From contig JAQBNT010000205.1 in NCBI GenBank assembly GCA_028288445.1, positions 1-45,030 on the forward strand: a stretch of 45,030 bases of DNA, read 5' to 3'. The notes under the pieces were generated by a model, which saw only the letters and a program-made list of their open reading frames with translations, was not told where the DNA came from and made no database searches. Positions 24,301 through 31,642 of this stretch are shown piece by piece. Source of the stretch: Hymenobacter sp. GTDB taxonomy: Bacteria > Bacteroidota > Bacteroidia > Cytophagales > Hymenobacteraceae. Positions within the stretch are counted from its first letter, which is position 1. The number at the start of each line of letters is the position of its first letter. A program made the translations under genes and the position numbers.

Positions 24301-24756
24301 TACATTATAGGGACTAGCACCCACGCCCGGGTCCGAGCCGCCGCTAAAGGTGCCATAGCCGCCGGTTGCCGCCGCTGTAAACTGGAAAAGGCGCGGTGTT
24401 GCCAGCGCCCCGGCGCTGCTGCGGGCCGCAGTGGTGACGCCCACGCGCACGGTTTCGCCCGGCCGGAAATCGAAACCGGGGGCAAACGTCAACTGGTCGT
24501 TGTTTATAGTGGTGGCTCCGCTGGTATTCGTGCGCAACCCGCCGCGCTGGCTGCTAAAAACCCGTAAGGCCGTCTCCGAACCCGCCACAAGCGGCTGGCT
24601 GAAACGAACGGTGACCGGCGAGGTACGAACCACAGCCTTCTGGTTGGCGGCCGGCGAAACAGATGTAATAATAGGCTGTGCCGCCGCCGACAGCATCAGC
24701 AGGTTCGGTAGCAGCGTCAGTCCCGCAATTTTGACGTGGTAGAAACGTGTTGTCAT
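21355..24756 (-). CDS. FG-GAP/VCBS-repeat secreted protein with T9SS type A sorting domain
   Basis: 1133-aa surface or secreted protein. Signal peptide residues 1-26 (ends LMLSAAAQ). Residues ~28-127 form a Big_5/SbsA-like Ig domain (SPVTVRFSQPLVAGSETALRV). Residues ~135-478 are seven FG-GAP/VCBS repeats of about 49 aa, each with a Ca-binding DxDxDGDLD-type loop and an SVRLNNGSG end. The middle has an outlier parallel-beta/filament-like stretch (TGGLTVVGTLTIQDGGML). The last ~75 residues (VVLYPNPAHATFSVLVP ... GVYTLRIQLG...KRVVVE) are the T9SS type A sorting signal. Single-gene unit ended by the terminator at 21301. Likely adhesin or envelope protein; no enzyme motif seen. Confidence 0.9.
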   Translation of the reverse strand: MTTRFYHVKIAGLTLLPNLLMLSAAAQPIITSVSPAANQKAVVRTSPVTVRFSQPLVAGSETALRVFSSQRGGLRTNTSGATTINNDQLTFAPGFDFRPGETVRVGVTTAARSSAGALATPRLFQFTAAATGGYGTFSGGSDPGVGASPYNVTVADVDNDGDLDLLSPTFSGSSVSVRLNNGSGSFSGGSNPNVGSQPRSVTTADLDGDGDLDLLTANYNANSVSVRFNSGSGIFSGSTDYTVGNQPQSVTTADLDGDGDLDFLVANGASDNVMVRMNDGAGNFSGGSTISVGTLPFNIQTGDVDGDGDLDLLTANWGTSSSTVSIRLNNGNGTFSGGSDPLLDSRPRWVALGDLDGDGDLDLMSANFGSNNASVRFNNGSGVFGGGTEYSTGAGPTSIAAADLDGDADLDMVVVNFNSNNVTVRLNNGAGVFGSSSTVPVGTNPNGVAAADIDNDGDLDFLAANFASATISVRLNQLSALPDLVVSTPQNVNGTYGNVTITGPATGGAGTATLTGGLTVVGTLTIQDGGMLLTNCQPLTGTGNFVLAAGGTLGICDAAGIEATGNVGSVQLTGSRSFSNDASYIYNGTVAQVTGGALPGQVRNLTTTNANAVTLNAPETVMQVLTVGGAGNLVLNGQRLTLPSGAAGTALAVNSSTGIVQGNTALVQRYLDRSVNSGLGYRHYSAPVAATTVADLATSGFSPVLNATYNTSPTPGSVKPFPTVYGYDQSRLATTTNTSSAFDKGWFSPAGTTDALVPGRGYTVNIMASETVDFNGTLNTGDLTVPLARNTGATAADAGWAFVGNPYPAPLDWSLVSSADRPNLDAAMYVFESSNQYQGNYRTYANGVGGSPLIGSSQGFFVRVSAGQPAGSLTFRNAQRVTSYAAQVPVRRGTADARPLVQLELQGTTGPADALFVYAETGATTGLDSQYDAVKLLNSSGLNVGALAVGSPAQAIAGLPQFTPATVMPLSIGVPAAGSYTLRAEQLLNLPIGLDAYLIDAQTNQQINLRQQASYSFNVTTQQAAQAQIGRFTLRFGPAAGLLATTAALAAVDVVLYPNPAHATFSVLVPKMTAGTPAQATLFNTLGQQVRDDIQLSASGTATTVNVADLAKGVYTLRIQLGSAAITKRVVVE
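23323..24354 (-). repeat. Seven tandem ~147-bp coding repeats (VCBS/FG-GAP)
   Basis: The DNA encoding residues 135-478 of the secreted protein repeats with a period near 147 bp. The best kept part is the one encoding ADLDGDGDLDLL; repeats 1 and 7 have DNDGD and repeat 6 has DGDAD in place of DGDGD. Coding repeat, not an array of another kind. Confidence 0.8.
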
Positions 24757-24815
24757 AAAAAAGGAAAGATGAATGAAAATAAGGCTGAAGTAAGGGATTA
24801 AAAGTCTAGCCCTTA

Positions 24816-26126
24816 TTAAGATGCTACAAGCCCCGCCAGCTCGCCCGCCAGCGCCCGGCGCGAGTACCGCGAATGACTCACGGCCGGCAAATTGAGGTTG
24901 GGATTACTACGCCACTGTGCTACCAGCGCTTCCAGTGTTTCGCGCATCAGGGTGGTGTCTTCGTAGGGCAGGGCTTGGCCCGCGCCGCATTCCCGGAGCA
25001 GATTATCGGCATCGGAGCCGGCGGGGCCTACGCAGAGGATGGGCTTATTGGCGGCCAGGTACTCGAACACCTTGCCGGGCAGGATGCCAAAATTGCGCGG
25101 CACGTCCGGGATGGCCATCAGTAGGGCAGAGGCACTCAGCAGGTATTCTACCGACTTATCGTGCGGCACAAAAGGGATGAATTCGGTTAGCGGCAGCAGG
25201 CCGGCCTGCTCAATCTGCCCGTGCAATTGCGCCGAAACCTGGCCCACGAAGCGCAGCCTAAATGGCACTTTGGGGTGCGCGGCAGCGCAGTCGGCCACGG
25301 CTTCCAGCAGGCGGTTGATGTGATATAGCTCGGTGATGGTGCCGGTGTGGGTGATGCGTAGGCAATCTGTAGGCGGCTGCGAGGGCTGGCGGAAGTCCGA
25401 TTCGTCGTAGCCGTTGGGCAGGACGTGGAATTTAGCGGCTGGCACATCCGGCAATTTGGCCGAAAACAGCCGTTTGGTTTCGGGCGAAGTCACCAGCACG
25501 GCATCGGCCTCGGTCAGGACCTGACGCTCATAGCGCGCATCGAGCCACGAAGCCAGCGGCGTGTGGTGCAGGTCTTTATAGTAGTAAATATCCGTCCACG
25601 GGTCGCGCATGTCGGCCAACCAGCGCAGGCCGTGGCGGCGCTTCAACTCCAGACCAATCAACTGCGTGGAATGCGGCGGCGACGATGTGAGCACGGCATC
25701 GAACTGCTCGCCAGCTGCCAGCAGCTTCTCCACGGCGGCCAGGGCGTGGCGGTTCCAGCCCCGACGCGGGTCCGGGATAAACAGGTTGCCGCGCACGAAG
25801 CGCAAGGCCTTCTGCATCAGGCCCGGCTTGCCTTCGTTGGCGAAGCCGCCGTAGGGCACGGCGCGGCCCGTCAGTTTCTTGTAGCTCTCAAACGGCTCCG
25901 AGGTTTTGGTGCGGATGACGCGCACGCCGGGCGGCACTTCGGCCAGCAGGCTTTCGTCGAGCACGGGGTAGGTGGCCTGGTCCACGGCCACGGTTATCAC
26001 GGTGGGCTCCACGTTGAAATGGCCCAGGTGCTTCACAAACTTGAGGCAGCGCTGCACGCCCGCCCCGCCCGACGGCGGCCAATAGTAGGTGATAACGAGC
26101 AGGCGCAGAGGGCGGGATGATGACAC
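24816..26126 (-). CDS. Glycosyltransferase family 4 protein
   Basis: 436-aa GT-B transferase. N-terminal half: VITYYWPPSGGAGVQRCLKF is the acceptor-side glycine motif of GT4 enzymes, followed by DAVLTSSPPHSTQLIGL and WLADMRDPWTDI. C-terminal donor half: FHVLPNGYDESDF, ITHTGTITELYHINRLLEAV and PGKVFEYLAANKPILCVGP, which has the EX7E-like Glu. Soluble, with no membrane segment. The start is GTG; no ATG precedes the conserved N-terminus. Donor and acceptor unknown; it stands alone, about 8 kb from the pse cluster. Confidence 0.88.
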   Translation of the reverse strand: MSSSRPLRLLVITYYWPPSGGAGVQRCLKFVKHLGHFNVEPTVITVAVDQATYPVLDESLLAEVPPGVRVIRTKTSEPFESYKKLTGRAVPYGGFANEGKPGLMQKALRFVRGNLFIPDPRRGWNRHALAAVEKLLAAGEQFDAVLTSSPPHSTQLIGLELKRRHGLRWLADMRDPWTDIYYYKDLHHTPLASWLDARYERQVLTEADAVLVTSPETKRLFSAKLPDVPAAKFHVLPNGYDESDFRQPSQPPTDCLRITHTGTITELYHINRLLEAVADCAAAHPKVPFRLRFVGQVSAQLHGQIEQAGLLPLTEFIPFVPHDKSVEYLLSASALLMAIPDVPRNFGILPGKVFEYLAANKPILCVGPAGSDADNLLRECGAGQALPYEDTTLMRETLEALVAQWRSNPNLNLPAVSHSRYSRRALAGELAGLVAS

Positions 26127-26191
26127 AGCAACCGGAAACAGAAAGCGGGCTGCGAAGGTACGCCCGCTGCCGGTTTTCGGCCTTTTATGGT

Positions 26192-26199
26192 TACTTTTG
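26192..26199 (+). promoter_or_regulatory. Putative -7 element of ffh
   Basis: TACTTTTG fits TAnnTTTG and ends 84 nt before the ffh ATG. No good -33 partner is seen. Confidence 0.35.
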
Positions 26200-26283
26200 G
26201 GGTTCAGTTTCAGCCTGATTCCGAGGGGCCGTCCCGCACCAAGTCAGCTTCATCCGTTCAATCCGCGCTAAATCAGCGATTCA

Positions 26284-27648
26284 ATGTTCGATAATCTCTC
26301 CACCAAGCTCGACCGGGCCATTAAAACCCTTAAGGGCCAGGGCAGCATCTCCGAAATCAACGTCGCGGCCACCATCAAGGAAATCCGCCGCGCACTGGTC
26401 GATGCCGACGTTAACTATAAGGTTGCCAAGGATGTAACCGATAAAATTAAAGAGGCCGCCATGGGCCGCGACGTGCTCACGGCCGTGTCGCCGGGCCAGC
26501 TCATGGTCAAAATCGTCTATGATGAGCTCACCGAGCTCATGGGCGGCGAGAAGAAGGACATCACCATCAAAGGCGACCCGGCCGTAATTCTGCTCTCGGG
26601 CCTGCAAGGCTCCGGCAAAACCACCTTCGCCGGCAAGCTGGCCAGCTACGTCAAGAAGCAGGGGCGCAACGTGTTGCTCGTGGCTTGCGACGTGTATCGC
26701 CCGGCCGCTATCGACCAGCTCAAGGTGCTCGGTGAGCAAATCGGCGTGGAAGTGTACTCGGAAGTAGAGAACAAGAACCCCGTCGAAATCTCGCGCAACG
26801 CCATCGACTACGCCCGCAAAAACGGCAAGAAGGTAGTCATCATCGACACCGCCGGCCGCCTGGCCGTGGACGAGCAGATGATGCGCGAGATTGAGGCCGT
26901 GAAAGCGGCCATCAACCCCAGCGAAACGCTGTTTGTGGTGGACTCGATGACCGGCCAAGACGCCGTGAACACCGCCAAAACCTTCAACGACCGCCTAAAT
27001 TTCGACGGCGTGGTGCTCACCAAACTCGACGGTGACTCGCGCGGCGGCGCGGCCCTCAGCATCCGGGCCGTGGTGGAAAATCCCATCAAGTTCATCTCGA
27101 CCGGCGAGAAGATGGACGCGCTGGACCTGTTCTACCCCGACCGCATGGCCCAGCGTATTCTGGGCATGGGCGACGTGATTTCGCTGGTCGAACGCGCTCA
27201 GCAGCAGTTCGATGAGGACGAAGCCAAGCGCATCAACGCTAAGATTCGGAAGAACCAGTTCAACTTCGACGACTTCCTCTCGCAATTGGAGCAAATCAAG
27301 AAGATGGGCAACATCAAGGACCTGATGGGCATGATTCCGGGCATGAGCAAGGCCATGAAGGACGTGGAAATCGACGACGACGCTTTCAAGCCCGTTGAGG
27401 CCATCATCAAGAGCATGACCAAGCAGGAGCGGGCCAACCCCGATCTCATCAACGGCTCGCGCAAAAAGCGCCTGGCCAAAGGCTCAGGGACTGATATTCA
27501 GCAGGTAAACGCGCTGATGAAGCAGTTTGAAGACATGCGCAAAATGATGCGCACCATGAATAAAATGAGCCAGACCAAGGGCGGCATGGCCCAGATGGCC
27601 AAGATGATGGGCGGCATGAAAGGCGGCCCCGGCGGCATGATGCGCTAG
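26284..27648 (+). CDS. ffh: Signal recognition particle protein Ffh
   Basis: 454-aa SRP GTPase that binds signal sequences at the ribosome and docks with FtsY. N-domain residues 1-95 (FDNLSTKLDRAIKTLKGQG, ALVDADVNYKVAK). G-domain: P-loop GLQGSGKTT (106-114), DVYRPAAIDQLKVL (136-149), DTAGRL (188-193), TKLDGDSRGGAAL (246-258). The M-domain from ~300 to the end is methionine-rich with the RNA-binding KQERANPDLINGSRKKRLAKGSG. Length and order are normal; essential house-keeping gene. Confidence 0.98.
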   Translation: MFDNLSTKLDRAIKTLKGQGSISEINVAATIKEIRRALVDADVNYKVAKDVTDKIKEAAMGRDVLTAVSPGQLMVKIVYDELTELMGGEKKDITIKGDPAVILLSGLQGSGKTTFAGKLASYVKKQGRNVLLVACDVYRPAAIDQLKVLGEQIGVEVYSEVENKNPVEISRNAIDYARKNGKKVVIIDTAGRLAVDEQMMREIEAVKAAINPSETLFVVDSMTGQDAVNTAKTFNDRLNFDGVVLTKLDGDSRGGAALSIRAVVENPIKFISTGEKMDALDLFYPDRMAQRILGMGDVISLVERAQQQFDEDEAKRINAKIRKNQFNFDDFLSQLEQIKKMGNIKDLMGMIPGMSKAMKDVEIDDDAFKPVEAIIKSMTKQERANPDLINGSRKKRLAKGSGTDIQQVNALMKQFEDMRKMMRTMNKMSQTKGGMAQMAKMMGGMKGGPGGMMR

Positions 27649-27666
27649 GCACTCGGCACTAATTGG

Positions 27667-27700
27667 AAAAAGGCCCGGGCGTTTTGTTCGGGCTTTTTTT
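27667..27700 (+). terminator. Intrinsic terminator of ffh
   Basis: GCCCG (27673-27677) pairs with CGGGC (27689-27693) around an 11-nt loop, flanked by an A-run and followed by seven T. Confidence 0.7.
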
Positions 27701-27821
27701 GTGATTTCAAGGAGCTGAATATTAGATGATTTTAATAAAACCTACGGACACGGGAATTTTTTGGTGCAATTCTTGTTAGCATCCTCGTGAAAGAATAGTT
27801 TTTTAAGGTGTTTTGGTATGG

Positions 27822-27855
27822 AAAGAGGCATCCCTTTGGGTTGCCTCTTTTTTTT
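27822..27855 (+). terminator. Strong intrinsic terminator with no gene in front of it
   Basis: AAAGAGGCA (27822-27830) pairs with TGCCTCTTT (27842-27850), an inner CCC/GGG extends the stem, and a T-run to 27855 follows. The 312-bp stretch 27649-27960 otherwise holds only the ffh terminator and AT-rich sequence with no convincing ORF. A short non-coding transcript or attenuator ending here is possible. Confidence 0.75.
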
Positions 27856-27960
27856 GCCCGTTGTGTAAGGAAGCGGCACGGCCCGCGTCATGCTGGAAAA
27901 GGAACGGGTGTTGAGGCCCGGCGTACCTTGCGTTCGTTCTATTGCACCTTTCATGGTTTT

Positions 27961-28686
27961 ATGAAGCAGCTTGTCGAAAAGCACCCGCTGGCCATTCGGT
28001 GGTTTCACTGGGTCAATTTTCCCGTTCTCAGCCTGATGATTTGGAGCGGGCTGTGGATATACTGGGCCAACGACGTGTACCGGCTGGGCTGGGGCAAGAC
28101 CACGCTGGTCAAGTTTTTTCCGCAGTCGTTCTACGAAGCATTCCACGTCGACCACAAGCTGGCGCAAGGGATGAGCTGGCATTTCGTGCTGATGTGGGTG
28201 TTTTTCCTGAATGGCCTGCTGTACGTGGGCTACACGCTTTTCTCGGGCGAATGGCGCTATTTGCTGCCCACCCGGCACTCGTTCAAAGAAGCCGTTTTGG
28301 TAACGCTGCACGACCTCGGCCTGTATAAAAAGCCGCTGCCATTGCGCAAATTCAACGGCGCGCAGCAGGTTGCCTACACTTCGGTTATCATCATGGGGCT
28401 GGGCTCGGTGCTCACGGGGCTGGCCATTTATAAGCCCACGCAGTTTGGCTGGCTCACGCAGTTGCTGGGCGGGTATGAGTTTGCGCGCATCATTCATTTC
28501 GCGCTCAATATCGGCTACGTGCTGTTTTTCATCGTGCATATTGCCCAGGTGGTGCGGGCGGGTTGGAATAATTTCCGCGCCATGGTGGCCGGCTTCGAGG
28601 TGGTGGAAGTCGACCCTGCTACGCACCAAGTGGTGGCTGGCCCCACGTCGCTACCCGCCGCCGATGCTTCCCTTTCGCCCAAATAA
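27961..28686 (+). CDS. Cytochrome b/b6-type membrane subunit
   Basis: 241-aa integral membrane protein like the formate-dehydrogenase-gamma/cytochrome b561 subunits that pass electrons between quinones and a periplasmic oxidoreductase. Four to five membrane segments; candidate heme ligands are H16 (IRWFHWVNF), H74 (MSWHFVLMW), H179 (RIIHFALNI) and H193 (IVHIAQVV). Start at MKQLVEKHPLAIRW; the 51 codons of open frame before it are not family-like. It is followed after 15 bp by a Tat-exported molybdoenzyme, so the pair is probably a membrane-anchored redox complex. Confidence 0.85.
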   Translation: MKQLVEKHPLAIRWFHWVNFPVLSLMIWSGLWIYWANDVYRLGWGKTTLVKFFPQSFYEAFHVDHKLAQGMSWHFVLMWVFFLNGLLYVGYTLFSGEWRYLLPTRHSFKEAVLVTLHDLGLYKKPLPLRKFNGAQQVAYTSVIIMGLGSVLTGLAIYKPTQFGWLTQLLGGYEFARIIHFALNIGYVLFFIVHIAQVVRAGWNNFRAMVAGFEVVEVDPATHQVVAGPTSLPAADASLSPK

Positions 28687-28701
28687 TTGCCGCTTTTCGG
28701 T

Positions 28702-29535
28702 ATGACTGACCCTTCTTCCGCGCCCGCGCCACTCGACGGCCCCGGTGCTCCGCTGCAATCCGAAGCGGCCGTATTGGCTGAGGCCCGCCGACGCTCGCGC
28801 CGCTCGTTTATCGGGCTGGGTCTGGCTGGCCTGGCCGGTATTGGCGGCTGGAAATGGCTGATTTCGCAGCCCGCCGACGAGGGCATTCCGCGGCCGTTGC
28901 GTAAGGTGCTCGATGCCAACAGCCACCTGACCCAGGCTTATTTCAAGGAAACACGCCTAGCCCCCGAGTTTGCCCGCAGCCGCGCCAAAGCGCCGCGCGT
29001 GAACGGCCGCGTGGGCCTCGCGCAGGAATTGGACCCCGCCACTTGGCGGATGCGCGTGCAAGGTTACGGCACCGGCAAAACCCAGGAATTTACCCTGGCC
29101 GATATCAAAGCCCTGCCCAAAGTGGAGATGACCACCGAGCTCAAGTGCATCGAAGGTTGGAGCGTGGTGGTGCACTGGGCCGGAGCGCGGCTGTCCGATT
29201 TTCTGGCCCGCTACCCGCTGGCCACCCGTAGCGGCCATCCTGCCGACCCGCTGAACCCGCCCGCCGACCTCGCGCCCTACGTGGGCATGCGCACGCCTGA
29301 CGAACTGTATTATGTGGGCCTCGACATGGCCAGCGCCCTGCACCCGCAAACGCTGCTGTGCTACGAAATGAACGGGGAGCCGCTCACCGCTGCCCACGGC
29401 GCGCCTGTACGCTTAGTGACGCCGCTGAAATACGGCATCAAGCACCTCAAGCGCATCGGCACCATCGCCTTTGCCGATACCCGCCCCAAAGATTATTGGG
29501 CCGAACTGGGCTACGACTGGGATTCGGGACATTAG
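28702..29535 (+). CDS. Tat-exported molybdopterin-dependent oxidoreductase (sulfite-oxidase/YedY fold)
   Basis: 277-aa periplasmic Mo enzyme. The twin-arginine signal is SRRSFIGLGLAGLAG (R33-R34), so it is exported folded. The Mo-cysteine is C149 in TTELKCIEGWSVVVHWAG, the Oxidored_molyb signature; later YYVGLDMASALHPQTLL, NGEPLTAAHGAPVRLVTP and KYGIKHLKRI are typical of this family. ATG at 28702 chosen; an earlier TTG at 28687 would add only MPLFG. The partner cytochrome b is upstream. It resembles MsrP (YedY), but the membrane partner is not MsrQ-like, so the substrate is open. Confidence 0.88.
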   Translation: MTDPSSAPAPLDGPGAPLQSEAAVLAEARRRSRRSFIGLGLAGLAGIGGWKWLISQPADEGIPRPLRKVLDANSHLTQAYFKETRLAPEFARSRAKAPRVNGRVGLAQELDPATWRMRVQGYGTGKTQEFTLADIKALPKVEMTTELKCIEGWSVVVHWAGARLSDFLARYPLATRSGHPADPLNPPADLAPYVGMRTPDELYYVGLDMASALHPQTLLCYEMNGEPLTAAHGAPVRLVTPLKYGIKHLKRIGTIAFADTRPKDYWAELGYDWDSGH

Positions 29536-29554
29536 GCAGGGCTGCTGCAGATTA

Positions 29555-29578
29555 TCATTCCTCCTTCGTCGGAATGAC
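29555..29578. repeat. Short repeat fragment TCATTCC...GGAATGACA
   Basis: TCATTCC (29555-29561) and GGAATGA (29571-29577) pair around TCCTTCGTC. It reads as one arm of the CATTCCGACGAAGGAG-type interspersed repeat common in Bacteroidota. Lies between converging genes. Confidence 0.45.
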
Positions 29579-29586
29579 AATTTCTA

Positions 29587-29889
29587 TTAATGCACCACGC
29601 GTACTTCGTAGCGCTCGGGCTGGCCACCTAGGGCGGGCACGTGCCACGCGCCCACGCGGCTGGGGCCGTAGCCGAGGTTTACTTTCACCCATTCGTCGCG
29701 GGTGGGGAGCAGGGCGATGATTTCCTGTTCTAGGCGGGACAAATCGGCGGGCGAATGTAGGGATGGCTGGGCACCGCTGTTGGGGTCGTGGGCGGCGCGG
29801 CGCAGTTCCTTTTCTATTTCAAGATAAGCGTTTACCTTTTCTTCCAGCGGAATCAGGTTGGGGTTGAGGTAGTCGAGGTTGGAAGCCAT
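29587..29889 (-). CDS. Small hypothetical protein (100 aa)
   Basis: Not recognised. 100 aa, soluble, no signal peptide. An N-terminal helix-rich half with LIPLEEKVNAYLEIEKELRRAA, then a Pro/Ser linker (residues ~37-47), DLSRLEQEIIALLPTRDEWVKVNLGYGPSRVGAW and a beta-rich tail. It begins with an ATG 91 bp downstream of the DUF2256 gene in the same direction. The balanced composition and lack of a better frame support it as a real gene. Confidence 0.6.
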   Translation of the reverse strand: MASNLDYLNPNLIPLEEKVNAYLEIEKELRRAAHDPNSGAQPSLHSPADLSRLEQEIIALLPTRDEWVKVNLGYGPSRVGAWHVPALGGQPERYEVRVVH

Positions 29890-29980
29890 AAAGAAGCGGC
29901 TGGAAAATCAGCGGATTGGTAAGGGATGAGGAGCTTTTGAACGCAGCCCCGGCCCCAAAAGATACGGCCGCGCCGGGCCG

Positions 29981-30157
29981 CTACGCCGTAGTTGGGCGGG
30001 TAGCTCCCGCTGCGGGCTTGTTGCGCTGGCACTTTTCGCCGCAATATTTCACGTCTTCCCAATTGGCGCGCCATTTTTTGCGGTACTCGAAGGGCCGGCC
30101 GCAGGTGACGCAGATTTTGGTGGGCAGCTGACCTTTACGAAGTTTGGCAGGAAGCAT
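29981..30157 (-). CDS. DUF2256 zinc-ribbon-like small protein (58 aa)
   Basis: 58-aa protein read directly on the minus strand from the ATG at 30157. MLPAKLRKGQLPTKICVTCG, then RPFEYRKKWRANWEDVKYCG and EKCQRNK match the DUF2256 pattern: C16-x2-C19 and C39-x3-C43, which could form a small metal-binding knuckle, with the W/E/V block between them. Function unknown for the family; often a stand-alone gene. Too short for ordinary ORF cut-offs, so easily missed. The C-terminal ~10 residues (PAAGATRPTTA) look like a low-complexity tail. Confidence 0.85.
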   Translation of the reverse strand: MLPAKLRKGQLPTKICVTCGRPFEYRKKWRANWEDVKYCGEKCQRNKPAAGATRPTTA

Positions 30158-30310
30158 ATTGAGGGGTTGAGCGGGGGAGTGGTACCCAAACGCCCGGCCC
30201 CGGCGCGAAGTTTTGGGTAATTTTGGTCTTTGGCTGGTTGTGAAGCGTAGTTGTGTCGGCCCCCGGCCGTAGCGCTACCCAATTACCCAAAATGCGCTTT
30301 TAATTTCCCT

Positions 30311-31054
30311 ATGACCACAACCACCGCCCCCGATGTGCTGGGCCAGGCCCTGCTGGACTACCACCACGGCACCACCACGGCCACCGTCACCGTGCATTGC
30401 AGCGCCGCCGATGACGAGCCGCTGCCCGCCGCCTACTTTTTCCGTACCGTGCTCCAGATGCCGGAGCTGGAGCGCCTCGCCCTCGACGAAAGCCGGGGCC
30501 GTGTGCTCGACCTCGGAGCCGGGGCCGGCTGCCACAGCCTGGAGCTGCAAAACCGAGGCTTCCAGCACGTGAAGGCCGTGGACGTATCGGCCGGCTCGGT
30601 GCAGGTGATGACCGAGCGCGGCGTGCGCACCGTGGCCCGCCACGATTTGTTCGCCCCGCTGCCGCCCACCGAGTTGCCCTACGACACCATCCTGCTGCTA
30701 ATGAACGGTCTCGGCCTGGCCGGCACCCTTGATGGCCTCGATAAATTCCTGGCCCACGCCCGCACCCTGCTGGCCCCCGACGGCCAGATTCTGGCCACGT
30801 CCTCCGACGTGCGCTACCTCTACGAGGACGAGGACGGCGCGCTGCTCATCAACCTCAACGGCCCGTACTACGGCGAAGTCGAATACACCCTCAGTTACGA
30901 CGGCCGCACCGGTGAGCCGTTCCCCTGGCTGTTTGTGGATGCCGCTCTGCTCAACGACGCGGCCGAAACCGCCGGCTACACCGCCGAATTCCTCAGCGAG
31001 GATGAGAACGACCAGTACCTGGTGCGCCTCATGCCGCAAGGAGTGAAAGGCTAG
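30311..31054 (+). CDS. Class I SAM-dependent methyltransferase
   Basis: 247 aa from MTTTTAPDVLGQALLDYHHG; an upstream TTG-type extension is not convincing. Motif I is RVLDLGAGAGCHSLELQNRG (about residues 63-82), then VKAVDVSAGSVQVMTERG, YDTILLLMNGLGLAGTLDGL and LLAPDGQILATSSD. An acid-rich insert (YLYEDEDGALLINLNGPYYG) follows. Substrate unknown. Single gene between the DUF2256 gene (divergent) and the thioesterase. Confidence 0.85.
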   Translation: MTTTTAPDVLGQALLDYHHGTTTATVTVHCSAADDEPLPAAYFFRTVLQMPELERLALDESRGRVLDLGAGAGCHSLELQNRGFQHVKAVDVSAGSVQVMTERGVRTVARHDLFAPLPPTELPYDTILLLMNGLGLAGTLDGLDKFLAHARTLLAPDGQILATSSDVRYLYEDEDGALLINLNGPYYGEVEYTLSYDGRTGEPFPWLFVDAALLNDAAETAGYTAEFLSEDENDQYLVRLMPQGVKG

Positions 31055-31148
31055 CTGCCAGTTGTCGGGTGTCATGTATTGCCAAGGAATGACTGACAAC
31101 CAGTAGTTTAAAATCAATATCCGAATTGTAAAAGCCAATAACAAAATT

Positions 31149-31577
31149 TTGACCAACGCCATCACCTACCGCACCCGCTGGGCCGACATGGACCCGAACG
31201 GCCACATGCGCCACTCCGCCTACGCCGACTATGCCGCCGACCAGCGCCTGGTTTTATTGGCTGAATGGGGCTACGACATCAAGGAATTTGCCCGCCTGCG
31301 CCTGGGGCCCATCCTGTTCCGAGAGGTAACGACGTTCCTGAAGGAAATCCACATCGGCGAGGAAATCCGGGTGGATAGCCGCCTGCGCAGCGTGAACGAT
31401 GACGGCACGCGCTGGAGCATCACCCATACCATTTACAAAGCCGATGGTCGCGTGGCCGCCACCGTGGCCGTAGATGGGGCTTGGCTCGACCTCGACAAGC
31501 GCAAGCTCACCACGCCGCCCGCCGAGCTCAGCACGGCCTTCCGCGCCCTGCCGATTTACGAAGCCCCGGTGAAGTAG
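31149..31577 (+). CDS. Acyl-CoA thioesterase (hotdog fold, 4HBT)
   Basis: 142-aa hotdog-fold thioesterase. YRTRWADMDPNGHMRHSAYADYAADQR (residues ~7-33) is the 4HBT signature with the catalytic Asp region; EIHIGEEIRVDSRLRSVNDDG and RVAATVAVDGAWLDLDKRKL follow. It probably hydrolyses a short or branched acyl-CoA. The start is TTG: no in-frame ATG precedes the conserved motif and the ATG at D14 would remove it. A well-formed terminator follows. Confidence 0.87.
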   Translation: MTNAITYRTRWADMDPNGHMRHSAYADYAADQRLVLLAEWGYDIKEFARLRLGPILFREVTTFLKEIHIGEEIRVDSRLRSVNDDGTRWSITHTIYKADGRVAATVAVDGAWLDLDKRKLTTPPAELSTAFRALPIYEAPVK

Positions 31578-31586
31578 ACCGGAGCA

Positions 31587-31627
31587 AAAACGAGGCCCCC
31601 GAATTGTCAGTTCGGGGGCCTTGTTTT
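31587..31627. terminator. Bidirectional intrinsic terminator
   Basis: AGGCCCCCGAA (31593-31603) pairs perfectly with 31611-31621; the stem extends through A- and T-rich flanks (31587-31627). Shared by the converging thioesterase and DinB genes. Confidence 0.9.
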
Positions 31628-31642
31628 GTCGTTTAATTGGTC

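Noticed and set aside
23323..24354. Regular repeats considered as CRISPR or satellite DNA
   Set aside because: Period about 147 bp in frame, encoding VCBS/FG-GAP protein repeats.
27724..27777. 17-codon ORF (MILIKPTDTGIFWCNSC) as a leader peptide
   Set aside because: No run of regulatory codons, no promoter, and no paired alternative hairpins.
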